From the NCBI RefSeq assembly GCF_030269305.1, contig NZ_BSTC01000001.1:1253467-1317466 (forward strand): 64,000 nucleotides of DNA. The letters run 5' to 3'. The number at the start of each line of letters is the position of its first letter. Position 1 is the first letter of the stretch. The stretch is from Kineosporia sp. NBRC 101731. Lineage in GTDB: Bacteria; Actinomycetota; Actinomycetes; Actinomycetales; Kineosporiaceae. Both the position numbers and the translations under genes were made by a program. The notes under the pieces were generated by a model, which was given only the letters and a program-made list of their open reading frames with translations, was not told the DNA's origin and ran no database searches. Shown one piece after another: positions 42,961 through 51,752 of the stretch.

Positions 42961-42989
42961 TCATGGCACTTCAGACCCTCTATGTGTCC

Positions 42990-43058
42990 GTCTGCGCCCT
43001 CGCTACGACACCGTTTGCATGCTGGCTACAGATCCATTTGCACGCTACTTACGGATCT
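42990..43058. repeat. Degenerate 23-bp tandem repeats (three units)
   Basis: Three consecutive 23-base units (start 42990, 43013, 43036) share the pattern KTYTGC..GCT..CTAC.GAYCC; a fourth partial unit starts GTTTGCTTG at 43059. The second and third units match best. The 23-base period is not a codon multiple. Function is unknown; iterons and remnants of a recombination or operator array are possible. Confidence 0.5.
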
Positions 43059-43098
43059 GTTTGCTTGATCGACTGAGAGGGTCCGGGCGGGCAGGCTT

Positions 43099-43760
43099 CT
43101 ATAGGGCGGCCAGTCTCCGGGCCAGCTCGTCCGGCCGGCTCAACGCCAGTAGGTGGCCACCCGGCATCTCGATCGTCTCGGCGCCCAGCCGCTCGCGGGC
43201 GAGTCTGCGCACGAACGCCAGAGGGAACAGTCGGTCGTCACGTCCTTGGAGAACGAGGGTCGGCACCGACGGCCAGACTTTCGCCGGCCATGGTTCTGTG
43301 AAGGATCGGTCTGAGGGACTGCGGTGCGGCCAGGTCATGGCGGTTGCCTCGATGTCCGGGGAGACGTCGTGGAAGAAGTCTTTCGGCGCTTCGAACTGAC
43401 CCAGTCCGGCCTGCACCCGGGCCACCTGGTGCCCGGTCGCTTCCCACCACTGCCCGGCGGTCTCACCCGGCGCAGGAATCATGGGGTTGATGAGCACCAG
43501 TAGGCGTACGGGTACCGCTCAGCCACCAGAGGGGCCACATAAGCGCCCATGGAGTGGGCGACCACGATCGTGGTGTGCGGGTCGGCGTCGCCCAGAGCCG
43601 TGACCACCGTGTGCGTGTACTCGGCCCAGCCCGCGGACTCGTCCTGAGCCGGCAGGTCGACCGCTATGGCAGTGTGCCCCAGCTCTTCCAGCCGCGGAAC
43701 GACGTAGTTCCAGTAGCGGGCGTCGCCTCCGGCCCCGGGGATCAGTAAGAAAGTCGTCAC
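43099..43760 (-). pseudogene. Frameshifted alpha/beta hydrolase
   Basis: The first 87 codons from the GTG at 43760 encode TTFLLIPGAGGDARYWNYVV, the nucleophile-elbow segment VVAHSMGAYVAPLVAER, then run out of frame. The second half continues in another frame: RLLVLINPMIPAPGETAG, WPSVPTLVLQGRDDRLFP with the catalytic Asp, and MPGGHLLALSRPDEL with the catalytic His. The break lies near 43500-43512, where one base appears to be missing. With both halves joined it would be a normal 220-residue hydrolase. It is either a recent pseudogene or a sequencing error. Confidence 0.82.
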
Positions 43761-43843
43761 GCCGGTCCGACTCCCGCGGGAGTCGCTTCTCATCTCTGGC
43801 GACAACTCTCGTGGTCCTGTCCGGTTCACCGGGGTGAGTTGAC

Positions 43844-44000
43844 GAAGGTCCCTGGACGCCGGGGGGCGCATCGACTACGCCATTGCCAGCCTCGGGCTGG
43901 CCGTGACGGCCACCGCCGCTGAGGTGGATCTGGCCCCGACGTACGCCGAACGCTGGAGCGATCACTCTCCAGTGCTAGGGCCTTGGCGCTCGACTCCTGA
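43844..44000 (+). pseudogene. Degenerate xth 3'-end fragment B
   Basis: Starting at GAAGGTCCCTGGACGCCGG this stretch matches xth from the same codon region as fragment A. It encodes RIDYAIASLGLAVTATAAEV, LAPTYAERWSDHSPV, then loses frame before a TGA at 43998. It is about 50 codons long and clearly diverged from both xth and fragment A, so it is not a recent copy. No start or N-terminal domain is present. Confidence 0.85.
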
Positions 44001-44047
44001 CGCGCGGCGCCTGCAGCTATGCAGCATTGCTGCTTTGCGACTTGGAG

Positions 44048-44062
44048 ACTATCGTTGATAGT
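44048..44062. promoter_or_regulatory. Possible operator of the AbrB-type/RelE-like module
   Basis: ACTATC and GATAGT form a dyad with a 3-base gap, 30 bases before the antitoxin start. A GGAGGG ribosome-binding site lies between it and the GTG. Autoregulation is usual for such modules; the dyad itself is a guess at the site. Confidence 0.4.
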
Positions 44063-44091
44063 GGGGTCACGTAGATACAGGAGGGCAGGCT

Positions 44092-44388
44092 GTGGCAGAC
44101 GCTCTTTTCCATGGATTCATCGCCTTGCAGTCGCGAGGATTGTTCGCTCTGCCCAGTGAAGTTCGGCGTCGGTACGGGCTGGACAAGCCCGGTGCCCAGG
44201 TCGAGATCACCGAGCGCTCGGACGGTGTTCTGGAGGTGCGCCCGCAGGCGGCCATTCCCGCAACCCAGGCGTGGTTCTGGGAAGAGGCGTGGCAGCAGCG
44301 CGAGCGCGAGGCCACGGCGGACCTCACAGCGGGCCGGTTCACCGACCATGACAGTGCCGACGCGTTTCTTACCGATCTCGACTCGTGA
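44092..44388 (+). CDS. AbrB/SpoVT-like antitoxin
   Basis: This 98-residue protein starts at a GTG after AGGAGGGCAGGCT. The first 50 residues look like a swapped-hairpin AbrB domain: IALQSRGLFALPSEVRRRYG, then GAQVEITERSDGVLEVRPQ. The C-terminal half is helical and acidic, as in toxin-binding tails (FTDHDSADAFLTDLDS). Its stop overlaps the start of a RelE-like gene, giving a standard antitoxin-toxin order. No catalytic function is expected. Confidence 0.82.
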   Translation: MADALFHGFIALQSRGLFALPSEVRRRYGLDKPGAQVEITERSDGVLEVRPQAAIPATQAWFWEEAWQQREREATADLTAGRFTDHDSADAFLTDLDS

Positions 44389-44717
44389 AGTTCCGAACTC
44401 TTGACAGCTTCAAGGCCGATTACAAGAAGCTGAAGCCCGAGCACAAGGACACTTTCAAGAAAGTCGTCCTGGACAAGTTCGCCCCCGCCTGTGACGACTG
44501 GGCGTCGGCGCAGGCGGCGCAGGCGGCGCGTCGGGCCTACGTGTGGCCGGCTTCGCTTCGGGTGGACGAGATGCGAAGAGCTCCCGGCATCATGGAGATG
44601 ACCTGGAGCTTCGCTTCGCCTGACGGGCGCGCTACGTTCCAGTTCCTCTCCATCGATGGTGAATGGTTCTGTGTTTGGCGGCGAATCGGCAATCATGGCG
44701 GCTATGCCAATCCATGA
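44385..44717 (+). CDS. RelE/ParE-superfamily-like toxin
   Basis: This 110-residue protein begins at a GTG that overlaps the antitoxin stop. The pattern FRTLDSFKADYKKLKPEHKD, then LRVDEMRRAPGIMEMTWSF, ATFQFLSIDGEWFCVWRRIGNH follows the RelE fold: helical hairpin then a four-strand sheet with Arg and Trp near the end. A target (mRNA or gyrase) cannot be told from sequence. It ends 41 bases before the convergent chemoreceptor stop. Confidence 0.75.
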   Translation: MKFRTLDSFKADYKKLKPEHKDTFKKVVLDKFAPACDDWASAQAAQAARRAYVWPASLRVDEMRRAPGIMEMTWSFASPDGRATFQFLSIDGEWFCVWRRIGNHGGYANP

Positions 44718-44758
44718 AGCCTGAAGAACGCCCCGTCTCTCGGAGGCTTGCTGTCGAA

Positions 44759-46318
44759 TCAGCAGCGGAAGCGGGAGATCAGACCGTCGACCTGACGCGC
44801 GATGCCATCCAGTTCGGTGGCGGAGGCGCGGTTCCTCACCGCGATAGCGGATGTCTCCTGGACCGTTTCCTGGATCCCCGCGGTATTCCTGCTGATCTGG
44901 GTGGCGCCGTCGGCGACCTCGTCGACGCTTCGGCTGATCTCCGCAGTGGTCGCGGACTGTTCTTCGACCGCGGCGGCGATCATCGACTGGTTCTCGTCGA
45001 TCCTCCTGATCACTCCCACGATGGTATCGATGGCGTCGCTCGATCTCTGCGTGATGCTCTGAATCGCGGCGATCTTCGCGGTGATGTCCTCGGTCGCCCC
45101 ACCTGTCTCGTGGGCCAGATCTTTCACCTCGGAGGCGACGACGGCGAAACCGGTGCCGGCTTCGCCGGCCCGCGCCGCCTCGATGGTCGCGTTCAGCGCG
45201 AGGAGGTTCGTCTGCTCGGCGATGGTGGTGATCGCCTTCACGATGGCCCCGATCTCCTCGCTCGCCGCGGTCAGGTCGGCGACTGATTGGCTGGTGATCT
45301 GGGCTTCGCGAACGGCCTCCGCCGCCACCTCGACCGCAGACGCGGTCTGACCGGCGATCTCGCGGATGGCCGACTGCATCTGCATGGTCGCTGAGGACAT
45401 CCCCGCGATCTGTGTGCCGACGAACGTGGCGGCCGAGGACGTTTCCTCGGCCTTGGCGGCCGTTGCCTCGGCAGACTGCCCGAGCCGCACCGACGTGTCC
45501 GACAGTTCGGCACAGGCGCCGATGAGAGTTCCGGTCGCGGCCCCGGCGGCCGAGATGGTCTCGCTGATCTCGGTCATGGCCTGGTTGAAGGCCACTCCCA
45601 TCTGTGCGAACTCGTCCTTGCCCTCGGTCGCCACCCGCGCGGTCAGGTCGCGCTCGGCCATCGAATGCAGGGCCACCATCACCCGCCTCAGCGGCCGGAT
45701 CACCGATCGGCCGACCATCCAGCACAAGACGGCGAACATCAGGATCGAAGCGATGACTCCGATGAGCAGCCAGATCTTCGCTTGTCGCGCTGAAGCCTGG
45801 GCCTGGACCTGGCTGTCGTCCACGGCGGCGAGCATGGCTTCGTCCACACCCCCCATGCTTTCCTCCAGCTGGGCGAACAAGGTCAGGAAGGCAGGGAGCT
45901 CGGCCCTGGCCGCGGTGGGATCGCTTTCCGCCAGCTGGCTGAGCGAAACCGCCTGATCTGCATACTTCTCCAGGTCGGGCCGAACCGCGGCGAACTGTGC
46001 GGCAACGTTCGAAGGAGCCAGTGCGGCCGCCTCGTTGAATCGGCTGAGGATGGCTGCGGCGTCATCGGTCACCGCCGCCGTGTCGAGCAGCTCCCGATCG
46101 GCTGCGGTCTCGGCGAGCAGCGCGGCCAGCACGTCGCCGCGTATCCCGTCGTGCAGCATGTCAGCATTCCATTGAAGCGACATTCCGTTACTGGTCCGGG
46201 CCAACTGCTGGCCGGCGTCCTCCTGGGAGCTGGTTCCTTGCAGTCCGACCGCGGCCATCGCGATCACGCAACCCGAGCCGGCTAGGGCGATGAACAAAAA
46301 TCTCCGTCTTACACCCAT
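44759..46318 (-). CDS. Methyl-accepting chemotaxis protein
   Basis: This 519-residue receptor has a first membrane helix ([20 protein letters not shown]), an extracytoplasmic helical bundle to about 180, and a second helix ([20 protein letters not shown]). A HAMP domain ([20 protein letters not shown]) follows. The cytoplasmic signalling hairpin carries [33 protein letters not shown] and long coiled coils. There is no C-terminal CheR-tethering pentapeptide. No che or flagellar genes lie in the window, so partner proteins must be elsewhere. The ligand is unknown. A 200-base spacer separates it from the upstream channel gene. Confidence 0.95.
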   Translation of the reverse strand: MGVRRRFLFIALAGSGCVIAMAAVGLQGTSSQEDAGQQLARTSNGMSLQWNADMLHDGIRGDVLAALLAETAADRELLDTAAVTDDAAAILSRFNEAAALAPSNVAAQFAAVRPDLEKYADQAVSLSQLAESDPTAARAELPAFLTLFAQLEESMGGVDEAMLAAVDDSQVQAQASARQAKIWLLIGVIASILMFAVLCWMVGRSVIRPLRRVMVALHSMAERDLTARVATEGKDEFAQMGVAFNQAMTEISETISAAGAATGTLIGACAELSDTSVRLGQSAEATAAKAEETSSAATFVGTQIAGMSSATMQMQSAIREIAGQTASAVEVAAEAVREAQITSQSVADLTAASEEIGAIVKAITTIAEQTNLLALNATIEAARAGEAGTGFAVVASEVKDLAHETGGATEDITAKIAAIQSITQRSSDAIDTIVGVIRRIDENQSMIAAAVEEQSATTAEISRSVDEVADGATQISRNTAGIQETVQETSAIAVRNRASATELDGIARQVDGLISRFRC

Positions 46319-46518
46319 TTTCGCTTTACCTAACCTCGTGAAGGCAGACCGAGTGGAGGGATATCCGCGGCGAGGCCGGTGACCGGCGCATCCGTTCGTT
46401 CGTGCCCTGTCAGGTTCGGCGGATCATGGTCGGTACTCAAGCCGGTTCCGCCGAATCCTTGGCGGTCGGGTCACTGCTCCTCGGGCGGTCCGGTGGGCCG
46501 GCCGGTGTGAGTGACTGC
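46319..46518 (-). promoter_or_regulatory. Leader region of the chemoreceptor gene
   Basis: This 200-base gap lies between the channel stop and the chemoreceptor start on the minus strand. No gene fits. Short GC dyads occur (GCCGGTGACCGGC near 46375, GGGCCGGCC near 46496). The chemoreceptor promoter probably lies here, but no consensus is evident. Confidence 0.3.
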
Positions 46519-48411
46519 TCAGCTCTCCGCCAGCACGATCACCCGGTCGTCGCGGCCGAGGGTGACGAGTGAGCGCTTGTCCGGGTTCATGACGATGCCG
46601 AAGGCGGACGGGTCGTGGGCGTTGCGGGCCAGTTGGTAGCCGATGGCCACCTGGCCCTGGTTCAGGGCGGCGGCGCTGACCACGGCGAACTCGACCTCGG
46701 TGGGAGCCACGTAGGCGTCGGCCGGTTTCAGGTAGATCTCGTGGCCCTCGGCGGTGAAGAGTTCTTCGAAGACGTCGAGCAAGGAGGGGGTCTCGGAGAC
46801 CTGGGCGACCATGAGCGAGACCAGCATGTTGCTGACGATGAAGTCGTCGGGCTCGCCGATCGAGGCCAGGTTGCGGCTCTGGATGTCGAGGATCTCGCTG
46901 GTGACGCGCAGGCCCCCGGTCTGGCGACCGATGTCGCGCAGGTGCAGCAGGCACACCGTGGTGCGGGCGTCGGCCATCTCCTGGTTGCGGCCCTCGCTCT
47001 CGGAGAGGATCAGGATGTGGTCGAAACCGCTGACCCCCAGCGACTCCAGCAGGCCGCGGTCGGTGACGTCGCCGGTCTGGGCGGTGACCTTCAGGTTCTC
47101 GAAGTCGCCGGTGATCAGCGACTGGGGATTGCCCTCGCCGACGATCCAGGTCTCGCTGCCGTCGGGGGCGTACGAGTCGAGTTCGTGCAGCACCACCGGT
47201 AGCCGGGGGCTGCACCCGAGGATGAGGGTGCGCTCGGGGCGGGCCGTCGGCTGCGGCGCGAGGTCGGGTCGGACCGGCACGGGGGGTTCCGTGGTTCCGT
47301 CCAGAAAGATCCGGTCGTCGTCCTCACTGATGACGATGGACTCGTCGCCCGGCTCGAAGCGGCGGTCCGGCGGCGGGGGCAGCAGGATCTGCCCGGAATC
47401 GGTGCGCACGCCGATCAGGGTGGAGGTGCCGAGGGTGAAAACTGCCTCGCGGAATGTCTTCCTGGTCATTTCGGGCTGCCCGACGACGTAGATCTCGACA
47501 CCGGCGAAATCGAGCAGCTCGCTGTACACGGCCGCGAGCCCAGGCTGCCGGCTGGACTGTACGAGCAGTCGGCTGATCAGCGTTCCGGCCTGGACCAGGG
47601 CCACGCGATCGCCGGCGACCATCCGCGCGACCGGGGCCGTGCGCAGGTCCTGGATCTCGGCGACGATGTGACCCGGCTGGTCGTCCTCCCGCTTCGTGAT
47701 CGCCAGCAGCGTCTTCAGCACCCGGGTGTCGGCCTCGCTCTCGCTGACGAGGGATCCGTCCGGGTGGTAGTCGGGGGAGATGACGATCACGGAGCGGGAC
47801 CGGCCCAGCGCGAGGAGGCCGAGGTCGCTGAACGACATCGGGCTACCGCTCCGGGTGACGATCCGCAGCTTCGAACCGTCCATCGCCTCGGCGATCTCGG
47901 TGTCCATCTCGACCTTGTCGCGGTCGGCGAGAATCACCACGCAGGCGTCGCGGCGGTTCCGGTTGGCCTCGGCGAGTTCGTCCAGGAGGGAGAAGATCTT
48001 GCGGTCCCAGCCGAGGATCACGGTGTGCCGCTGCTCCACGACCGCGCTCCGGCCGCGCCGCAGGGCTTCCATCTGGTCGCCGAACCCCTGGGTCAGCACA
48101 CCGATCAGGGCCGACACCACGAAGATCCCGCCGATCGTGAGGGTCAGCATGATGGCCATGAAGACCCAGCCCTCGCCGTCCCCGCCGATCATCCCCGGGT
48201 CCATCGCGTGCATCAGCGACAGCCAGATCACCCGGCCGAGCGAGTCGGCCTTCCCGCTGTCGTCCATGGGCCGGACCCGGAGGACGGCGGTGGCGAGGGT
48301 CGCGATGGCCACCAGCACGATGGTGAAGGCCGCCAGCAGCAGGATCTGGCTCCCGGCCCCGCGGGCCATGATGTTGTCGAACCGATAGCGCAGCCGGGCC
48401 TTCAATGACAT
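46519..48411 (-). CDS. CASTOR/POLLUX-like ion channel
   Basis: This 630-residue protein has two or three N-terminal membrane helices (ILLLAAFTIVLVAIATLATAV, WVFMAIMLTLTIGGIFVVSALI) with a pore-like loop SLMHAMDPGMIGGDGEG between them. A large cytoplasmic part has two Rossmann-type RCK-like domains, opening at HTVILGWDRKIFSLLDEL and at RTLILGCSPRLPVVLHEL. The segment order and VIVISPDYHPDGS fit the CASTOR/POLLUX/SYM8 family, which conducts cations in plant nuclear envelopes and has many bacterial relatives of unknown role. It may let K+ or Ca2+ pass under nucleotide control. Confidence 0.9.
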   Translation of the reverse strand: MSLKARLRYRFDNIMARGAGSQILLLAAFTIVLVAIATLATAVLRVRPMDDSGKADSLGRVIWLSLMHAMDPGMIGGDGEGWVFMAIMLTLTIGGIFVVSALIGVLTQGFGDQMEALRRGRSAVVEQRHTVILGWDRKIFSLLDELAEANRNRRDACVVILADRDKVEMDTEIAEAMDGSKLRIVTRSGSPMSFSDLGLLALGRSRSVIVISPDYHPDGSLVSESEADTRVLKTLLAITKREDDQPGHIVAEIQDLRTAPVARMVAGDRVALVQAGTLISRLLVQSSRQPGLAAVYSELLDFAGVEIYVVGQPEMTRKTFREAVFTLGTSTLIGVRTDSGQILLPPPPDRRFEPGDESIVISEDDDRIFLDGTTEPPVPVRPDLAPQPTARPERTLILGCSPRLPVVLHELDSYAPDGSETWIVGEGNPQSLITGDFENLKVTAQTGDVTDRGLLESLGVSGFDHILILSESEGRNQEMADARTTVCLLHLRDIGRQTGGLRVTSEILDIQSRNLASIGEPDDFIVSNMLVSLMVAQVSETPSLLDVFEELFTAEGHEIYLKPADAYVAPTEVEFAVVSAAALNQGQVAIGYQLARNAHDPSAFGIVMNPDKRSLVTLGRDDRVIVLAES

Positions 48412-48525
48412 GAACCGGAAGGTACTGATGGTTGACCGGAATAGCTACATCGGGCCGAGCCTGGCCTCTTGTGGCGTTGACCTGGTCCGATGGCGACCAT
48501 CGGTGGAATAGCGGAGGTTCTGGAC

Positions 48526-49371
48526 ATGCAAAGACTTCATGTCGGGTGCGCGATGTGGACGCACAAGGCCTGGTCGGGTCGTGTCACGCCGCGAGGGGTC
48601 GGGGCCCGGGAGCGGCTGCGGTTCTATGCCGGCTGGTGCAACGCGGTGGAGGGCAACACCACCTTCTACGCCACGCCGACCCGGGAGACCGTGGAAACCT
48701 GGGCACAGCAGACCGATTCGGATTTCCGGTTCGTGGTGAAGCTGCCCAGACTGATCACTCACGACCGCCGGTTCGTCGGGGTGGACGAGGAACTGCGGCA
48801 GTTCCTGCACGTGGTGGAGCCGCTCGGACCCCGGATCCAGGCCCTCTGGATCCAGTTGCCGGGCACCTTCGCGCCCACCGACGTCCCCACGCTCGAGGCT
48901 CTGCTGCGAAAACTCCCGACGGAGCATCGTTATGCCGTTGAGGTGCGGCATCCCCGGTTCTTCAGCGACCCTGGCGAACTGGAACGGATGTGTGCGCGGA
49001 CCGGTACCGAATGGGTGCCGTTCGACACCACGGCCTTCTTCGCCACCCCGCCGACGAGTGACGCGGAACGTGAGGCGTGGGAACGTAAACCGCGTCTGCC
49101 CCGGCGCGACCGGGCGTTGACCGAGCGGCCGGTGATCCGGTACCTCGGCCGGGACGACGAGGCGCGCACGATCGCGGGCTGGCAGCACTGGGTGGAGGTC
49201 ATGGCCGCCTGGCTGCGCGAGGGCCGTTCCCCGACCTTCTTCCTGCACACCCCCGACAACGTCGACGCGCCCGCCCTGGCCCGCCGGTTCCACGACGAGG
49301 TACGGGCCCGGGTGCCCGGGCTGGAGCCCCTACCCACGCCGGATCCGGTCGAGCCGGAGACCCTGTTCTGA
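48526..49371 (+). CDS. DUF72 domain protein
   Basis: This 281-residue protein has a TIM-barrel-like DUF72 fold: LHVGCAMWTHKAWSG at the start, FRFVVKLPRLITHDRRFVG, IQLPGTFAPTDVPTLEALL, and HRYAVEVRHPRFF. The ending FLHTPDNVDAPALARRFHDE is also typical. DUF72 proteins are widespread and have no settled function. The ATG at 48526 is preferred because GGAGG lies 8 bases upstream; an in-frame ATG at 48490 lacks one. It is divergent from the channel gene. Confidence 0.9.
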   Translation: MQRLHVGCAMWTHKAWSGRVTPRGVGARERLRFYAGWCNAVEGNTTFYATPTRETVETWAQQTDSDFRFVVKLPRLITHDRRFVGVDEELRQFLHVVEPLGPRIQALWIQLPGTFAPTDVPTLEALLRKLPTEHRYAVEVRHPRFFSDPGELERMCARTGTEWVPFDTTAFFATPPTSDAEREAWERKPRLPRRDRALTERPVIRYLGRDDEARTIAGWQHWVEVMAAWLREGRSPTFFLHTPDNVDAPALARRFHDEVRARVPGLEPLPTPDPVEPETLF

Positions 49372-49406
49372 ACGTCCGAAAGAGCGAATAGCCGTCCCGC
49401 GCTCAG

Positions 49407-50363
49407 GTGCCGGAACGCCCGACCGATCAATCAGTCGTGAGTCCTGGACCCAGCCTGCCTCCGCAGGCCCGACACGAGGCGGCCGCCCGCCTGGTGGGTC
49501 TGGGGCTTTATCGCGAGGCGCAGAGCCTGCTGAGCGTGGACGAACCGGACGATGCGGTGCCGGGCATGCTGGCCTCGATCCTGGCGAGCGATCCCCGGGC
49601 GGGTGCGAAGTTCCTGGGCCGGCGGATGATGGCGTCGCAGGCCAGGCCCGGGGAGACCGAGCTGGTGCGGGGCTGTATCGCGATGGTCTCCGGGCGCGCG
49701 GAAGGGCTGCAGACGGCCCGGCTGGGGCTGGAGCGGCTGGAGGAACCGGGCCCTGACGACTGGACCATGTTCGCCGTGTCGGCGGCCCCGCACGATCTGA
49801 CCGCTGCGGCCGAAGCCGCGTCCAGCATCACCACCGCACCCAACGCGGCCGTGCTGGCCGTGCTCGCCGCGGCCCGGGCGGCGCAGGGAGATGCTCACGG
49901 GGCGCACCGGCTGCTCGACGCGGCGGCCTGGAACGGGGTCGGTGACGATCCCCGGCACCGAACGGCCGACCTGCTGAAGAGCCACGGGCACGAGAGCGCC
50001 GGCCAGGAACTGGACGCGGCGCACTGGCACCGGCGATCGCTCGGGGAGTCGTGGGCCCGCCGGATGGAGACCTGGCGGCGTCGCCGCACCGAGCGCGACC
50101 TGCGCTGCCGCTGTGCGAGCACCCCCGTGTTCGTGGGAGAGGGCACGCGCTACTACGTGAACTGGCACCTCGAGCTGCTGGAACACCTGGAGGGCGACGA
50201 GAGTGACGGCTCCCCGTCGTGGCGCGTGCTGTTCTGCCCGCGCAGCGGCGTGCGGTATCTGGACCGCGAGTCGATCCCGGCGTCGGTGCGGATCGGCGTC
50301 TTCACCGAACCGCTGCCCATGGTGGACGAGGAACCGCCCCGGGCGGTCGGCGGTCAGTTCTAG
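49407..50363 (+). CDS. Uncharacterised TPR-like protein
   Basis: This protein of about 318 residues has Ala-rich helical repeats through residue 190 (RLVGLGLYREAQSLLSVDE, AVLAVLAAARAAQGDAHGAH), which suggests TPR-like pairs. The last third holds a Cys pair CRCAS, TRYYVNWHLELLEHL and VLFCPRSGVRYLDRES, of no recognised family. It has no signal or membrane helix. Start is uncertain (GTG 49407 or 49437, neither with a clear ribosome-binding site). It follows the DUF72 gene by 35 bases and may share its transcript. Confidence 0.65.
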   Translation: MPERPTDQSVVSPGPSLPPQARHEAAARLVGLGLYREAQSLLSVDEPDDAVPGMLASILASDPRAGAKFLGRRMMASQARPGETELVRGCIAMVSGRAEGLQTARLGLERLEEPGPDDWTMFAVSAAPHDLTAAAEAASSITTAPNAAVLAVLAAARAAQGDAHGAHRLLDAAAWNGVGDDPRHRTADLLKSHGHESAGQELDAAHWHRRSLGESWARRMETWRRRRTERDLRCRCASTPVFVGEGTRYYVNWHLELLEHLEGDESDGSPSWRVLFCPRSGVRYLDRESIPASVRIGVFTEPLPMVDEEPPRAVGGQF

Positions 50364-50376
50364 AGGTTCCCGGGTC

Positions 50377-51651
50377 TCAGAGGGAGCGGCCGGGGGCGGC
50401 CCGGAAGACCTCACCCTCACCGGTCAGGGTGAGGGGGCCGGCGGTGGCGGTGACGAAGGCGGACTGGCCACTCTCCAGCGGCACCGAGACACCTCCGGCG
50501 GTGACCGTGACCGCACCCTTGGTGCAGAGCACGATCTGCGGACCGCTGATCGAGGCGTCGGCGGTCACCGGATGGCCGGTGCCGCCGGTCACGATGACCC
50601 GGCTGAGCTGGAAGTCCTGGACCGGCGGACGCCAGGCGACCTCGTCGTCCGAGAGCTGGGAGAGGTTGCTGTCACCGGAGGCCAGCGGACGGCTGTCGAT
50701 GACGTGGAGCAGCTCCGGGACGTTGATCTCCTTGCTGGTCAGACCACAGCGCAGCACGTTGTCCGAGCCGGCCATGATCTCCACGCCGAGACCGCTGAGG
50801 TAGGCGTGCGGCACCCCGGCGTCGACGAACACGGTCTGGCCGGGAACCAGCCGCACCAGGTCGAGCAGCAGCGGCGCCAGCACCATCGGGTCGGCCGGGT
50901 GCAGGCCGATCAGACGGTCGAGCCAGCCGAACACCTCGGGGTAGTCGGGGCTGCCCTCGGCGGTGAGGCGGCTGCTGCCGGAGGCGACCTCGGCGACCAG
51001 GGCGGCCCGGTCCTCGATCGGCCAGGTGATCAGCAGCTCCAGGGCGGAGTGCAGGCGGGCGGCCTCGTCGGAGGTGCTGCCGTGGGGCATGAGCACGTCG
51101 ATGAGCTGCTCCAGGCGCGGCGCCCGCAGACGACTCAGCAGCATCGCGACCTGGGCCGGCGGGCGGAACCCGAACAGGGCCTCGATCGGCTCGAGCGCGT
51201 AGAGCATCTCGGGCTTGTGGAACGGGTCGACGTAGATCGAGTCGGGGCCCGGCGTGTACTTCTCCTGGGCGCGCTGCATGGTCGGGTGCACCTGCACCGA
51301 CAGCGGGCGGGCGATCGCCAGGATCTTGAACAGGTAGGGCAGGCGGGCGCCGAAGCGGGCCTGCACGTCGCGGCCCAGCACCTGCTCGCCGAAGCGCTCG
51401 ATGGCCTCGGGCAGCGACAGCTCGACCGTCGAATCGCCGTCGGGCAGCACCAGCACGGAGGGTGCGGACGGGTGCGTGCCCATCCACAGCTCGGCCTCCG
51501 GGCCGCCGCTGGGGGTACGGCTCTGCAGCAGGGCCAGCGCCGAGGTGGAGCCCCAGTCGTAGTCGCGCACGGCGTTACGCATAGCGGTGACCGCCGGAAC
51601 CGCGGTCAGGTACTGCTCGTTCGCCGAAGGTTCAGCGGTCCAGGCCGTCAT
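50377..51651 (-). CDS. manA: Mannose-6-phosphate isomerase, class I
   Basis: This 424-residue zinc enzyme interconverts fructose-6-phosphate and mannose-6-phosphate. The zinc ligands are visible: Gln and His in SVQVHP, Glu in FHKPEMLYAL and His in DAGVPHAYLSG. Landmarks AELWMGTHP and GSDNVLRCGLTSKEI are also typical. The first 20 residues are a poorly conserved lead-in. It supplies mannose-6-P for the GDP-mannose pyrophosphorylase encoded at 58406. Its stop lies 13 bases from the convergent TPR-like gene. Confidence 0.96.
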   Translation of the reverse strand: MTAWTAEPSANEQYLTAVPAVTAMRNAVRDYDWGSTSALALLQSRTPSGGPEAELWMGTHPSAPSVLVLPDGDSTVELSLPEAIERFGEQVLGRDVQARFGARLPYLFKILAIARPLSVQVHPTMQRAQEKYTPGPDSIYVDPFHKPEMLYALEPIEALFGFRPPAQVAMLLSRLRAPRLEQLIDVLMPHGSTSDEAARLHSALELLITWPIEDRAALVAEVASGSSRLTAEGSPDYPEVFGWLDRLIGLHPADPMVLAPLLLDLVRLVPGQTVFVDAGVPHAYLSGLGVEIMAGSDNVLRCGLTSKEINVPELLHVIDSRPLASGDSNLSQLSDDEVAWRPPVQDFQLSRVIVTGGTGHPVTADASISGPQIVLCTKGAVTVTAGGVSVPLESGQSAFVTATAGPLTLTGEGEVFRAAPGRSL

Positions 51652-51752
51652 GACGCGCAGCCTACCTGGCCGGATGCCCGGTTCCGGCCGAGAAGGGCGT
51701 CCTGGCCGAATGTTCGGGCCAACGTCACTCGGTCAGTCGGCCGGGAGGGGTT

